The position numbers and the translations under genes were made by a program. From positions 37,027-101,026 of the forward strand of contig DIWT01000004.1 of the NCBI GenBank assembly GCA_002435745.1: a stretch of 64,000 nt of DNA, given 5' to 3'. Origin of the DNA: a bacterium UBP15_UBA6099. Lineage in GTDB: Bacteria > UBP15 > UBA6099. How positions within the stretch are numbered: the stretch's first letter is position 1; the number at the start of each line of letters is the position of its first letter. This document shows, piece by piece, positions 44,637 through 53,035 of the stretch. Below the pieces are notes generated by a model. That model did no database searches. It worked only from the letters and a program-made list of their open reading frames with translations, and was not told the DNA's origin.

Positions 44637-46043
44637 ATGCAAAAATACAACGGAGCAGTCGCGGCGGCGGTTCTAGCATTGTCACTGGTCATGTCTTGCG
44701 CGGCGGCGGCGGGGCAAGAGGGCGGAAACCGGACGGCAAAAAGCGAAATAGCCGCATCGGCCAATGCGGAGGAAACCCGTCCTGTTTGCGATCCGGGAAA
44801 ACTCGCGATATCTAAGACTCTGGAATACAGCTATACGATGAAAAAGTTTTTGGCGACCGTGGAGTTTGGCGAGAATTACGTGGATAAAGACAAGACGCCA
44901 AGCGATGTTCAACCTGTAGCGACGGAGAAAGACCCGATGCTTTGCGTGGGAGAAAAAGACAAGGAATGTGTGGAAATCACGCCACTTGAATGTAATTTCA
45001 GAATTGTAAAGGAGGGAAAAAAGGTCGAGGCAGCCGACGCGAACACCGGAATGGAGAAGTTTGAGATTCAATGCTCATACGATGCCCGAAAGGTGGAAGC
45101 GGCGAAGCGGCTATCCGCAGAAATAAAGCTGACCACTCCGCCCGGAACGTTCGTGTGCTCAGGCCAACCGATATCCGAAGAAATTGTTTTCACTCTGGAA
45201 GACAAGGGAAAGTTGCTTGAAAAACTTTTCAGGGCGGGGCCGAAGATTGGAGTTGAAAATCTCGAAGTGGCGCCATCCGCGAGTTCGGACGAGTCAGGCA
45301 AAGACGGTTTTTACATCAAGTTCGATTTCACGACGACTCCGGCGGGAATGAAGCATAAATATTCGGAAGATGGGCAGGGCATGACAACGCAATATTGGTC
45401 CGCAAAGATGTCCGGCAAATTCGCCACGAACGAAGCCGACTATTTCGACGCCCTGAAGTTCGAGGGCGCGTGGGTGGCGGAGAGATCGAGCTGGGGCGAG
45501 GGGAACTTGCTCGCGGACCGCTCATTCTCGGTGTACGCGCGGCCTGAGACTACATCGGACGGGGACGACACGGATTTCAACTGCGGTTTGAGGTTGGCGG
45601 GAGTTCCCCGCGTCGCAATCCGAACCGGCAACAGAATGAACTTCCAGCCGTATCCCTACGCGCAACTGAGTTTCGAGTCGGTCAATCCCGTGAAGCGCAA
45701 GACAGGCGACGAGCCGGAGGCGTACGAACGCGTCACCGGCGCTCTGCGGTGGGATATTTATCTGACCAACGATTCTCTTCTTTCGTTCGACGGCAGATTG
45801 GACCGGAACTTCGGCGCGGGCGAAGCGCCGCGTTGGACCCGTCTGGTTGATTTGAAAGTGATGATCGCGGATGACATCGCAGACGGCGCGGGAGGGACGA
45901 AGCGGAAGTGGACGCCTTTCATCAAGTACACAGTCGGCAAGGACGGCCCGAAGAGCGAATTCATTCAAAAAACCATGCTCGGAGTCTTGTTCGGCATTTC
46001 TGACACCGGCAAAACGACGCCCGCAAAACCCAAATCGGATTAG
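44637..46043 (+). CDS. Exported protein, probable outer-membrane beta-barrel
   Basis: About 468 residues from ATG 44637; an ATG at 44622 would overlap the previous gene. The leader (VAAAVLALSLVMSCAAAAGQ) could be cut by signal peptidase I or be a lipobox ending at MSC. A middle part has paired cysteines (CVGEKDKEC, CNFRI, CSYD, FVCSGQP). From about residue 210 the sequence alternates hydrophobic and polar residues in strands (GALRWDIYLTNDSLLSFDG, FIKYTVGKDGPKSEFIQ, MLGVLFGI), as in outer-membrane barrels. The family is unknown. A strong terminator follows. Confidence 0.7.
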   Translation: MQKYNGAVAAAVLALSLVMSCAAAAGQEGGNRTAKSEIAASANAEETRPVCDPGKLAISKTLEYSYTMKKFLATVEFGENYVDKDKTPSDVQPVATEKDPMLCVGEKDKECVEITPLECNFRIVKEGKKVEAADANTGMEKFEIQCSYDARKVEAAKRLSAEIKLTTPPGTFVCSGQPISEEIVFTLEDKGKLLEKLFRAGPKIGVENLEVAPSASSDESGKDGFYIKFDFTTTPAGMKHKYSEDGQGMTTQYWSAKMSGKFATNEADYFDALKFEGAWVAERSSWGEGNLLADRSFSVYARPETTSDGDDTDFNCGLRLAGVPRVAIRTGNRMNFQPYPYAQLSFESVNPVKRKTGDEPEAYERVTGALRWDIYLTNDSLLSFDGRLDRNFGAGEAPRWTRLVDLKVMIADDIADGAGGTKRKWTPFIKYTVGKDGPKSEFIQKTMLGVLFGISDTGKTTPAKPKSD

Positions 46044-46109
46044 AAGAAGAAGCGGTCGCGGCAAAGCAATATAAGACGCCTGCGTCCGAATCCGCGCGCC
46101 GGATTCGGG

Positions 46110-46131
46110 GCGCGGTCGCCGCGCGTTTTTT
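46110..46131 (+). terminator. Rho-independent terminator after the secreted-protein cluster
   Basis: Stem GCGCGG/CCGCGC with loop TCG, followed by GTTTTTT. It lies 66 bp after the beta-barrel gene stop. Another palindrome, CCGAATCC...GGATTCGG (46086-46108), precedes it and resembles the one at 12211-12239. Confidence 0.75.
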
Positions 46132-46146
46132 CAGCGGGAAGAACCG

Positions 46147-49023
46147 TCAGTATGCGATTTCCGGTTTTTTTCTTTTAGGTTTTTGTTTTTCCGGCAGAGG
46201 CAGCAGGCTGGTGCAGTTGTGGTAAAGCTCGAACAGGAAGGCCACGCGCTTGATGTCGGAAGAGAAACAACGCTTCTGGCGGTCGCCGTTTTGAGCGGCG
46301 ATATAAGCGGCGTCCACAGCGCGGTCGAGAGCTTTGTGAGCGCGAAGAAGGCCGGCGGGCATAGAAAGCGGGTCATAGAGGTCGGCCAGAGACGCGTCGG
46401 GATAAGCGGCGCGCGCGTCCAGCACGCCCTTCGCCGCTGATTCGATTTTCAGCTTAAGCTTATTATCAACTTTGCGGGGCCATGGATAGTTATTGTAGAC
46501 GATATCCTTTGAGTATCTGTAATCGCTTTTAAGTCTGCCGCAGACTTGCCGGACCCAAGCCATGTGCATTGCGGAAGTGAGTATGCCGAAATGATAGAGG
46601 GTGGCGTTCGGGACGACTTTTACCAGATTGCTTGCGAGAACCGAAGGCCGCATGAAGCCCATCGGAATGTAAACCCGTCGCTCGGAAGACACTTCTGGAA
46701 TCAATAAATATGTGGATTTTGGAATGTTTTCGACAAGAAATCGAGTGGGGGTTTGTGCTAGATTGCGTGTGGATTTGCGTTTGCTTGCAAGTCTTAATTT
46801 CTGAACAGCTTTGATGCGCTTCATGACTTCCGGCATTTTTCTCAGTTCTTCAGGAGGGCATTCGCCCAGCCATAAACACCAGCGTTCATATTTATTTATG
46901 AACTCATCAGACCCGACCCATTTGCGGAACCATTTTCTGGCAGCCGGTTCCCTTTTAAGGAAATCTTTTCTTTCTTCCGGCGTGAACAAGTAGTATCCGC
47001 CGTCAATCGGCTGGTTTCCGATTCCGATTGATGGGACATTGCAGAGAGGGGAGTCTCGCCGAGATATGACGAGGTCGTGAGCGTCCACGAGGTAAGGATT
47101 GATATTGGAGGCAGCAAAGGGGCGGGGGCCGCCGTTCGAGTTCTCGTAGTCGAAAATGACTTTGTTGTCTGAGTCGTGAAGCGCGAATCCTATGATGACG
47201 CAGTGGACGGCGGCGTTTCCTCGCGCTTCGTTGCTCCACCTGAAAGTCCGGTGAGCGAAATGAATCTTGACGCCGAGGTTGAGAAGGGGGGGCCAGAGAG
47301 AGCCTACCTGTTCTCCCTGCGTTATGGAATTAGTGGAAACGAAAGCGATTTTGACGCGGGACGCCGGAGTCGCGGACGAGCCGGGAGCAAACCCCAACAA
47401 GCCGTTAAGACTTTCGTCGCCCTTCACGTACAGCGCGGCTTTCATATACCATGCGGACACATAATCCAGAGACCCGGAGTTTTTGACGTCTGAAAAAACG
47501 CCGGCCATATCTTCGCGTTGGTCGTTGTTCTGGTATTTCGAACCCACGAAAGGCGGATTTCCCATGATGTAGTCGACGTAGTCGGAGTTTATCACGTCGT
47601 TCCAGTCCATGCGGAGAGCGTTGCCGCAACATATTGTCGGCGAGCAGGTCAGGGGCAGCCTTCGGAAATACTGACCGAACTCCTCTGAGATTTTCATGTT
47701 CATCTGATGGTCGGTGAGCCAGAGAGCGACTTGCGCGACTTGAGCCGGGAACTCCTCTATCTCAATGCCGTAGAACTGGTTGACGTTCACTTGGACGAGT
47801 TGAAAGATGTCGAGGAGGCGCTGGGCCGAGTTTCGCGACGCCCGCAGAATTTCCAGTTCCAGAAGGCGCAGTTCCCTGTACGCGATAACAAGGAAATTTC
47901 CGCAGCCGCAGGCCGGGTCGAAGAATTTGAGGCGGGCGATTTTTTTGTGAAGTTCGAATAGTTTGTTTACGCTGCGCTTGGCGGAGCGGAACTCGCGCCA
48001 CAGGTCGTCGAGGAAAAGAGGTCGGATCAACTTAAGGATGTTTTCCTCGCTGGTGTAGTGCGCGCCCAGATTCCGCCGCCTCACGGAGCCTTCCTCGTCC
48101 ATGACGCATTGAAAAAGGGCGCCGAAGATGGCTGGCGATATTCGGCCCCAGTCAAGCGCGCAACAGTCGAGAAGAAGCTCGCGCATCCCGCGGTCGCAGT
48201 TTGCTATTATCAGGCTCTCCTCGAACAGCTTTCCGTTCACGTATGGGAAAGCGGCAATCGTTTCGTCCAGACTCTTCTGTCTTTGATCCGACGGAGTGTT
48301 CAATGTCTGGAAGAGAAGCGAGAGTTGTGGGCCGAGGTCGGAGCCGTCCTCGCGGGTGCGGTTCATCAGGAAGTCCTTGAACGCGCCTTTCTGGTCGAAG
48401 AGGGTGGTGTCTTCGGCGAACAGGCAGAATAAAAGGCGGACGAGGAGGATTTCAAGCGTGCGGCCCTGATAGCCGGAGGCGCGAAAACGGTCGTGAAGCT
48501 TTCCCATTCGCTCCGCGGCTTTGATGTTGACCGGGTCCTGCGCAGTCACTTTTTGCGTGGTGTAGCCCGAAATGAAGCCGAACAGTCCGATATTCTTGTA
48601 AAGGTCTTTCAGGCTGAATTCGTTTGTTTCACCGTTTTCCAAGTCGTAGAGCCTGAATCTGGCGAAGTCGGAGACGACCACGAACCTCGGCAGGTCGCGT
48701 TCGGGAAGGCCTTCGAAGTAACCGAGAGCTTGAGCGTAAGCAGAATCAAGGTCGCGTCCGAGGGATTTGTGCTCGGCTATCATGGTTCCGCGCCAAAGAA
48801 GGTCTATGAAGCCGCCGCGCGCTCCGCTCTGTTCGAACCTCAGGCGCGCTCGCCTGACAGGCTCCTCGAAAGACGCCACTCTGCGGCGCGACACGCCGAA
48901 AATATTGAAAAATTCATTCCAGAATGTTTGCGCTTCTGCTTTTTCCGCGCGCTCGCTCTCCCACTCGCGGGAGAAAGCTATAGCTCTGTCCTTGATTTCG
49001 TTGAGGCTCAGCGGCGTCGGCAT
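46147..49023 (-). CDS. MmeI-like type IIL restriction-modification enzyme
   Basis: About 958 residues from ATG 49023 (in-frame TTG at 49029). One chain holds all parts. The N-terminal nuclease has a PD-(D/E)xK site, Asp in FIDLLWRG and EHK about ten residues on (near 74-86). A helical connector leads to the adenine methyltransferase: motif I FFDPACGCGNFLVIAYREL (about 366-384) and motif IV NPPF (about 487). The C-terminal third is the target recognition region. MmeI-type enzymes modify one strand and cut about 20 bp away. No separate methylase is needed, and none is next to it. A TATAAT at 49040-49035 sits so close to the start that the message may be almost leaderless. Confidence 0.9.
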   Translation of the reverse strand: MPTPLSLNEIKDRAIAFSREWESERAEKAEAQTFWNEFFNIFGVSRRRVASFEEPVRRARLRFEQSGARGGFIDLLWRGTMIAEHKSLGRDLDSAYAQALGYFEGLPERDLPRFVVVSDFARFRLYDLENGETNEFSLKDLYKNIGLFGFISGYTTQKVTAQDPVNIKAAERMGKLHDRFRASGYQGRTLEILLVRLLFCLFAEDTTLFDQKGAFKDFLMNRTREDGSDLGPQLSLLFQTLNTPSDQRQKSLDETIAAFPYVNGKLFEESLIIANCDRGMRELLLDCCALDWGRISPAIFGALFQCVMDEEGSVRRRNLGAHYTSEENILKLIRPLFLDDLWREFRSAKRSVNKLFELHKKIARLKFFDPACGCGNFLVIAYRELRLLELEILRASRNSAQRLLDIFQLVQVNVNQFYGIEIEEFPAQVAQVALWLTDHQMNMKISEEFGQYFRRLPLTCSPTICCGNALRMDWNDVINSDYVDYIMGNPPFVGSKYQNNDQREDMAGVFSDVKNSGSLDYVSAWYMKAALYVKGDESLNGLLGFAPGSSATPASRVKIAFVSTNSITQGEQVGSLWPPLLNLGVKIHFAHRTFRWSNEARGNAAVHCVIIGFALHDSDNKVIFDYENSNGGPRPFAASNINPYLVDAHDLVISRRDSPLCNVPSIGIGNQPIDGGYYLFTPEERKDFLKREPAARKWFRKWVGSDEFINKYERWCLWLGECPPEELRKMPEVMKRIKAVQKLRLASKRKSTRNLAQTPTRFLVENIPKSTYLLIPEVSSERRVYIPMGFMRPSVLASNLVKVVPNATLYHFGILTSAMHMAWVRQVCGRLKSDYRYSKDIVYNNYPWPRKVDNKLKLKIESAAKGVLDARAAYPDASLADLYDPLSMPAGLLRAHKALDRAVDAAYIAAQNGDRQKRCFSSDIKRVAFLFELYHNCTSLLPLPEKQKPKRKKPEIAY

Positions 49024-49166
49024 TTCCAAACATTATTATATGAGTGAAAAAAAAGCAAGAAGTCGGGGTGGCGCGGGCGGGATTTGCGGAGGGGGCGGAG
49101 TTGGAGTTAGAATTGTAGCGGGTTTCACGAGGTTGTGTTCGCGGCGATCTTTAACAGGGGAGTCCG

Positions 49167-50603
49167 ATGAAGGTAATATTCCTGCAGGACAACGGCATCA
49201 ACGAGTCTCTGGCGGTGACGGACGTGTCCGGCCTGCTCAAGAGCCGGGGGCACGAAACGGAGCTGTTCTTCAAGAAGAACGAGAGGCGTTTCGCGCGCAA
49301 GGTGGCCGAAAGCGGGGCGGGGCTGATAGTGGTTCCGATGGACATCTGGGGGGAGCGGGTGGCCCTGTCCATAGCGGCGGAGGCGAAAGAAGCGTCGGAC
49401 GCCCCGATAGTTTTCTGCGGCACGTACCCGATGCTTTTTCCGGAGATTATCAACGACCCTCAAGTGGACATAGTGGCAAGGGGCGAATCGGAGTTCCCAA
49501 TACTCGACCTAGCGGACAGGCTGGAGAGGGGGGAGGACTACTCGGATGTGCTCAACCTGACGGTCAAGTCCGGCGGCGAGGTCAGGGTGAACGACATGAG
49601 GCCGCTTGTGCAGGACTTGGAATCGCTTCCGCTGCCCGACAGGGCGCTCTATTTTAAATATTGGTTTATGAAGGTCATCAGCGTCAAAAGGTTCACAAGC
49701 GGGAGGGGATGTCCGAACGCGTGCAGTTTCTGTTACAACGCGAAGTTCAGGGGCTTTTTCACGGGCAAGGGCCGCTACCTGCGAAGAAAGTCCGTGTCGA
49801 GGATAATGGAAGAGATCGAGGAGATGAAGAGGCTGGCTTCGATGCGGAGCATCCATTTCTCCGACGACATATTCACGCACGACAAGCCGTGGGTGATGGA
49901 GTTTAGCCGGGAGTACGCCAAGAGGTTCCGCGACATCCCGTTTACCTGCAACACGACGGTGCACGACATCGACGACGAGATGGTGTCGGAGATGAAGAGG
50001 GCGAACTGCGCGGGGATTGCCATCGGGGTGGAGACGGGAAACGAGCGGCTGCGCATCGACAAGCTGAACAAGCATTATCTGGACAGCCAGATAGTGGACG
50101 CCGCCGCCTTAGTGAAAAAACACGGCCTGATTCTGACCGCGTTCAACATGATCGCCCTCCCGTATGAGACGATTGAGAACGCGTTTGAAACCGTCCGCCT
50201 GAACAGGGACATAAAGGCGGACAACATCCGCGTGACTTTCCTGTCGCCGATTCCCCGCACGCAGATGGTGGAGGAGGCGATCAAGGACGGTTTGCTGAAC
50301 GTCAATTACGAGAAGACGGGCATGCGGGTGATGACGCCGGAGATACACACGAAGAGAGACAGGGAGTTCGAAACGTTGTACGCGCTGTTCGACATCGCGG
50401 CGGCCTCGCCGGCTCTCGAAAAACTGGTCAGGAAGCTGTTGCGCGTGAAAATTCCGCCGGTCGTTCTTTTCTTCCTTCTCATACCGAGGATGCTGCGCGA
50501 GAAGAAATTCTTTAGAATAAGCCTGATATCGGGAATCCTGTTCTACATGAACACGACCGCCCCGCAATACCGCACTAAAAACTTCAACAATTTTCTTCCG
50601 TGA
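49167..50603 (+). CDS. B12-binding-domain radical SAM protein
   Basis: 478 residues. The N-terminal cobalamin-binding-like domain (1-130) has VIFLQDNGINESLAVTDVSGLLKSRGHE and a late VDIVARGESEFPILDLADRL. The radical SAM core follows with CPNACSFCYN (CxxxCxxC, about 182-190), then IHFSDDIFTHDKPW and GIAIGVETGNERL. This architecture (class B methyltransferase-like) is used for methylations and carbon-skeleton changes on lipids, cofactors and natural products. The N-terminal domain lacks an obvious DxHxxG box, so cobalamin may bind base-off without His. A hydrophobic segment near residue 430 could associate with the membrane. The substrate is unknown. Candidate promoter TTGCGG-18-TAGAAT at 49084-49113. 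Confidence 0.87.
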   Translation: MKVIFLQDNGINESLAVTDVSGLLKSRGHETELFFKKNERRFARKVAESGAGLIVVPMDIWGERVALSIAAEAKEASDAPIVFCGTYPMLFPEIINDPQVDIVARGESEFPILDLADRLERGEDYSDVLNLTVKSGGEVRVNDMRPLVQDLESLPLPDRALYFKYWFMKVISVKRFTSGRGCPNACSFCYNAKFRGFFTGKGRYLRRKSVSRIMEEIEEMKRLASMRSIHFSDDIFTHDKPWVMEFSREYAKRFRDIPFTCNTTVHDIDDEMVSEMKRANCAGIAIGVETGNERLRIDKLNKHYLDSQIVDAAALVKKHGLILTAFNMIALPYETIENAFETVRLNRDIKADNIRVTFLSPIPRTQMVEEAIKDGLLNVNYEKTGMRVMTPEIHTKRDREFETLYALFDIAAASPALEKLVRKLLRVKIPPVVLFFLLIPRMLREKKFFRISLISGILFYMNTTAPQYRTKNFNNFLP

Positions 50604-50630
50604 GATAACTGAAACGCCGAATGCCAGCGG

Positions 50631-52865
50631 TCAGAAGGAGAGGACGCCGCCGGCGATGGGGATGGCGGTTTCGCCGAGGGCGCGGCGGGCGGCGGCCGAC
50701 TCTTGTATGCGCCTGTTCGCTTCCCGTTGTGCTTGGATGTTTTTTTCGAGCGAGGCGGAATCAGACAGCCAAGATTCGGCAGGGGGGTGGGCGATGAACA
50801 GGGCGGAGTTTTCCGGGAGCGAATCCGGCGGGACGTCGGCAACGCTTGAAACAGGAAATCTTTTTGACAACGTGGATTGCGCTGCGGCTGCGGCAATCGG
50901 GTTTTCCGAGACGACGATGAGGGTTTGTTTTTGCGGCGGCGCGGTCTCGGCGGCGAGGGTGGCTTGGACCATGCTCAACGGGGGGGCCGGGGCGAGTATA
51001 GGGGCGAATATCGCGCTCATGCGGAAGACCTGCGCCGCGATGATGGCGGCGGATAGAACGAACAGGGACGCGGAGCGCGCGAAGCTTTTCGGCGACAGAA
51101 AGGCGAGCGTGAAGAGAAGGAAAATGGCGAGGTACGCCGCCAGACCCGGAACGACGCCGCGAGTGAGGGCGGGCAGGACTTTGTACAGCGGGGGCGCGAA
51201 CTCAAAATTGAAGCGTCCTGAAAGAAAACCGGCCACAGGGTTAAGTCTCTCGATGTAATTCGAGTCAGGGGTTTTAAGGTATTCGTCGAGCCTGTCTCGA
51301 TCAACGGAATACAGGGTCAGCCGCATTCCGGAGGCGACCGTGTTCGTGAACGGCAACTCCGGGAAGCGGTCAACGCGCCATGCCGAGGCGAAGACGATAT
51401 TCCTGACGTCGTACTTTGCGGCGACTTCGGCGACGGAACTGATATTGCCGTACGGCAACGGAACTGTGGGCCGGTCGCAGAGGTAGTGGGTCGAGAAGAA
51501 GGGGTATGTCATCACGACGTCGCCGGGGTCGGTCGTATTGCGGATGTGTTCGCAGGTCGCGTTGAGTTCGGCGTATATGTTTTTGCGGGAGTCTCCCGCC
51601 ATGCGCGCGGCTCCGAAAACCAGAAGTCCCGCCGATTCCGATAGTATTAGGAAGACGATTATCGCGGCGGGGAGTTTAGGGGAAGAGAGCAACGGGCGGG
51701 AGGCGAACATGCGCCTGAACTCGGCGAATCCCGCGCCGCAGAGCATGAACGCGAAAGGAGCGACGCACATGACGTATCTGTCCGAATAGGTGATCATGGC
51801 GACGTGCATGGCTGTCTGAAACAGGATGACGGCGAGGGCCAGAGAAGTCGCGGGCGACCCTCTGGAAGCTCGGACGCCGAGAACGATAAAGGGGAGGGTC
51901 AGAAGTCCTAAAGTCTGAAAAATGCCGGGGATGTAAAGGATGTCGGACTGTTTGCCGAAGAGCGCCATTTTTGCGTTGGCGAACAGGACGGCGGCGAAGT
52001 TGGAGGCGAAGGAGCCGGACGGGTCCGGCCCGCCGCCGCGATACGCTTCGTAGTTGAACACCACCGCGAACATGCGCGCGTCCTCGAAATGCTCGCGTAG
52101 CGTCCCGTCGTAAACCTTTGCCGCGCCGACTATCTGTTCGTTGTATGTTGGAGAGCCGAACACCATCCAGTTTCGGACAAGGAAGGGAAGGACAATAAGG
52201 AAGGCGACGGCGAACATCTTGAGAGAGGCGGTCGAAAACAGGCGGTCTCTCCTGCGGATGGCCATCCATATCAGAGCGGCGGGGATGAGCGCGACGCTGT
52301 TCGGGCGGAACTGGTATGCGAGGCCCATGAACAGCCCGGCGGCGGCGTATCTTTCTTCGTACAGGAATACGGCGAACAGCAGATAGAATATCATCTGCCA
52401 GACTTCCGGCAGGCCGGGGTCGGCGAGGTAGTAGAGGCGGAGGAAGGAAGGCAGGAATAGGGAGAGAAGGGCGGAATGCCAAGCCGGGTCTTCGCCGAAG
52501 AGCCGCCTGCCCGCCCAATAGACGGCCAGAGGAAAGATAAAGAGGCCGATCAGCGACGGGGCGAGGAAAGCCCAGTGGGAATCCCCGAAGACGGCTTGGA
52601 AGGGCGCGACGAAGAACACATATAGGTTGGCCCTTTGCGAGGCCGGGTGGGGAAGAGGCTGGTCGGGGATGGCGTAAGAGCGCAGCAAGTCTTCTCGAAG
52701 ACCTTCGCCGCGAAGAATATTGCGAGCGACGCCGGCGTACTCAAACGAGTCGCCGTCGGAAATCGGCTCTATGGAATGTAGAAGAATGTTGAAACAGACA
52801 AAGAGCGCCGAGAGGACGGAGAGGGCTTTCCACCTTGAAGCGGAGACGGCGGGCTTGGTTCCCAT
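50631..52865 (-). CDS. GT39/PMT-type membrane glycosyltransferase
   Basis: 744 residues. The N-terminus has a membrane segment and then PISDGDSFEYAGVARNILRGEG, the acidic loop typical of ArnT/PMT-like GT-C enzymes. Many membrane segments follow (FLAPSLIGLFIFPLAVYWAG, YLLFAVFLYEERYAAAGLFMGLAYQF). The soluble domain after about residue 430 is periplasmic. Such enzymes take a sugar from a polyprenyl phosphate and add it to lipid, protein or glycan. A second hydrophobic part near 580-650 and a loose C-terminal tail make it longer than the family's usual 500-600. Confidence 0.78.
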   Translation of the reverse strand: MGTKPAVSASRWKALSVLSALFVCFNILLHSIEPISDGDSFEYAGVARNILRGEGLREDLLRSYAIPDQPLPHPASQRANLYVFFVAPFQAVFGDSHWAFLAPSLIGLFIFPLAVYWAGRRLFGEDPAWHSALLSLFLPSFLRLYYLADPGLPEVWQMIFYLLFAVFLYEERYAAAGLFMGLAYQFRPNSVALIPAALIWMAIRRRDRLFSTASLKMFAVAFLIVLPFLVRNWMVFGSPTYNEQIVGAAKVYDGTLREHFEDARMFAVVFNYEAYRGGGPDPSGSFASNFAAVLFANAKMALFGKQSDILYIPGIFQTLGLLTLPFIVLGVRASRGSPATSLALAVILFQTAMHVAMITYSDRYVMCVAPFAFMLCGAGFAEFRRMFASRPLLSSPKLPAAIIVFLILSESAGLLVFGAARMAGDSRKNIYAELNATCEHIRNTTDPGDVVMTYPFFSTHYLCDRPTVPLPYGNISSVAEVAAKYDVRNIVFASAWRVDRFPELPFTNTVASGMRLTLYSVDRDRLDEYLKTPDSNYIERLNPVAGFLSGRFNFEFAPPLYKVLPALTRGVVPGLAAYLAIFLLFTLAFLSPKSFARSASLFVLSAAIIAAQVFRMSAIFAPILAPAPPLSMVQATLAAETAPPQKQTLIVVSENPIAAAAAQSTLSKRFPVSSVADVPPDSLPENSALFIAHPPAESWLSDSASLEKNIQAQREANRRIQESAAARRALGETAIPIAGGVLSF

Positions 52866-52888
52866 TTCAGCGAAGCTCCATAAAAATC

Positions 52889-52916
52889 ATTATATCAGTC
52901 GGAGCGCCGGGGTCAA
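52889..52916 (-). promoter_or_regulatory. Promoter of the GT39-like gene
   Basis: On the minus strand TTGACC (52916-52911), 16-bp spacer, TATAAT (52894-52889), 23 bp before the start codon. Confidence 0.6.
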
Positions 52917-52980
52917 CACGGAGGCGGGAGCGCGGTGGTTTCGCAAAAGCGGCCTCGATCGCCTTAGACAGCCGTCGTGA

Positions 52981-53009
52981 TTGAAAAAAAATTTGGGCGG
53001 CGGTATCAT
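52981..53009 (+). promoter_or_regulatory. Promoter of the propeller-protein pair
   Basis: TTGAAA (52981-52986), 17-bp spacer, TATCAT (53004-53009), 26 bp before the ATG at 53036. It is the plus-strand half of a divergent promoter region. Confidence 0.6.
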
Positions 53010-53035
53010 TTCAGTCAGCGACAGGAAGCCGTCTG

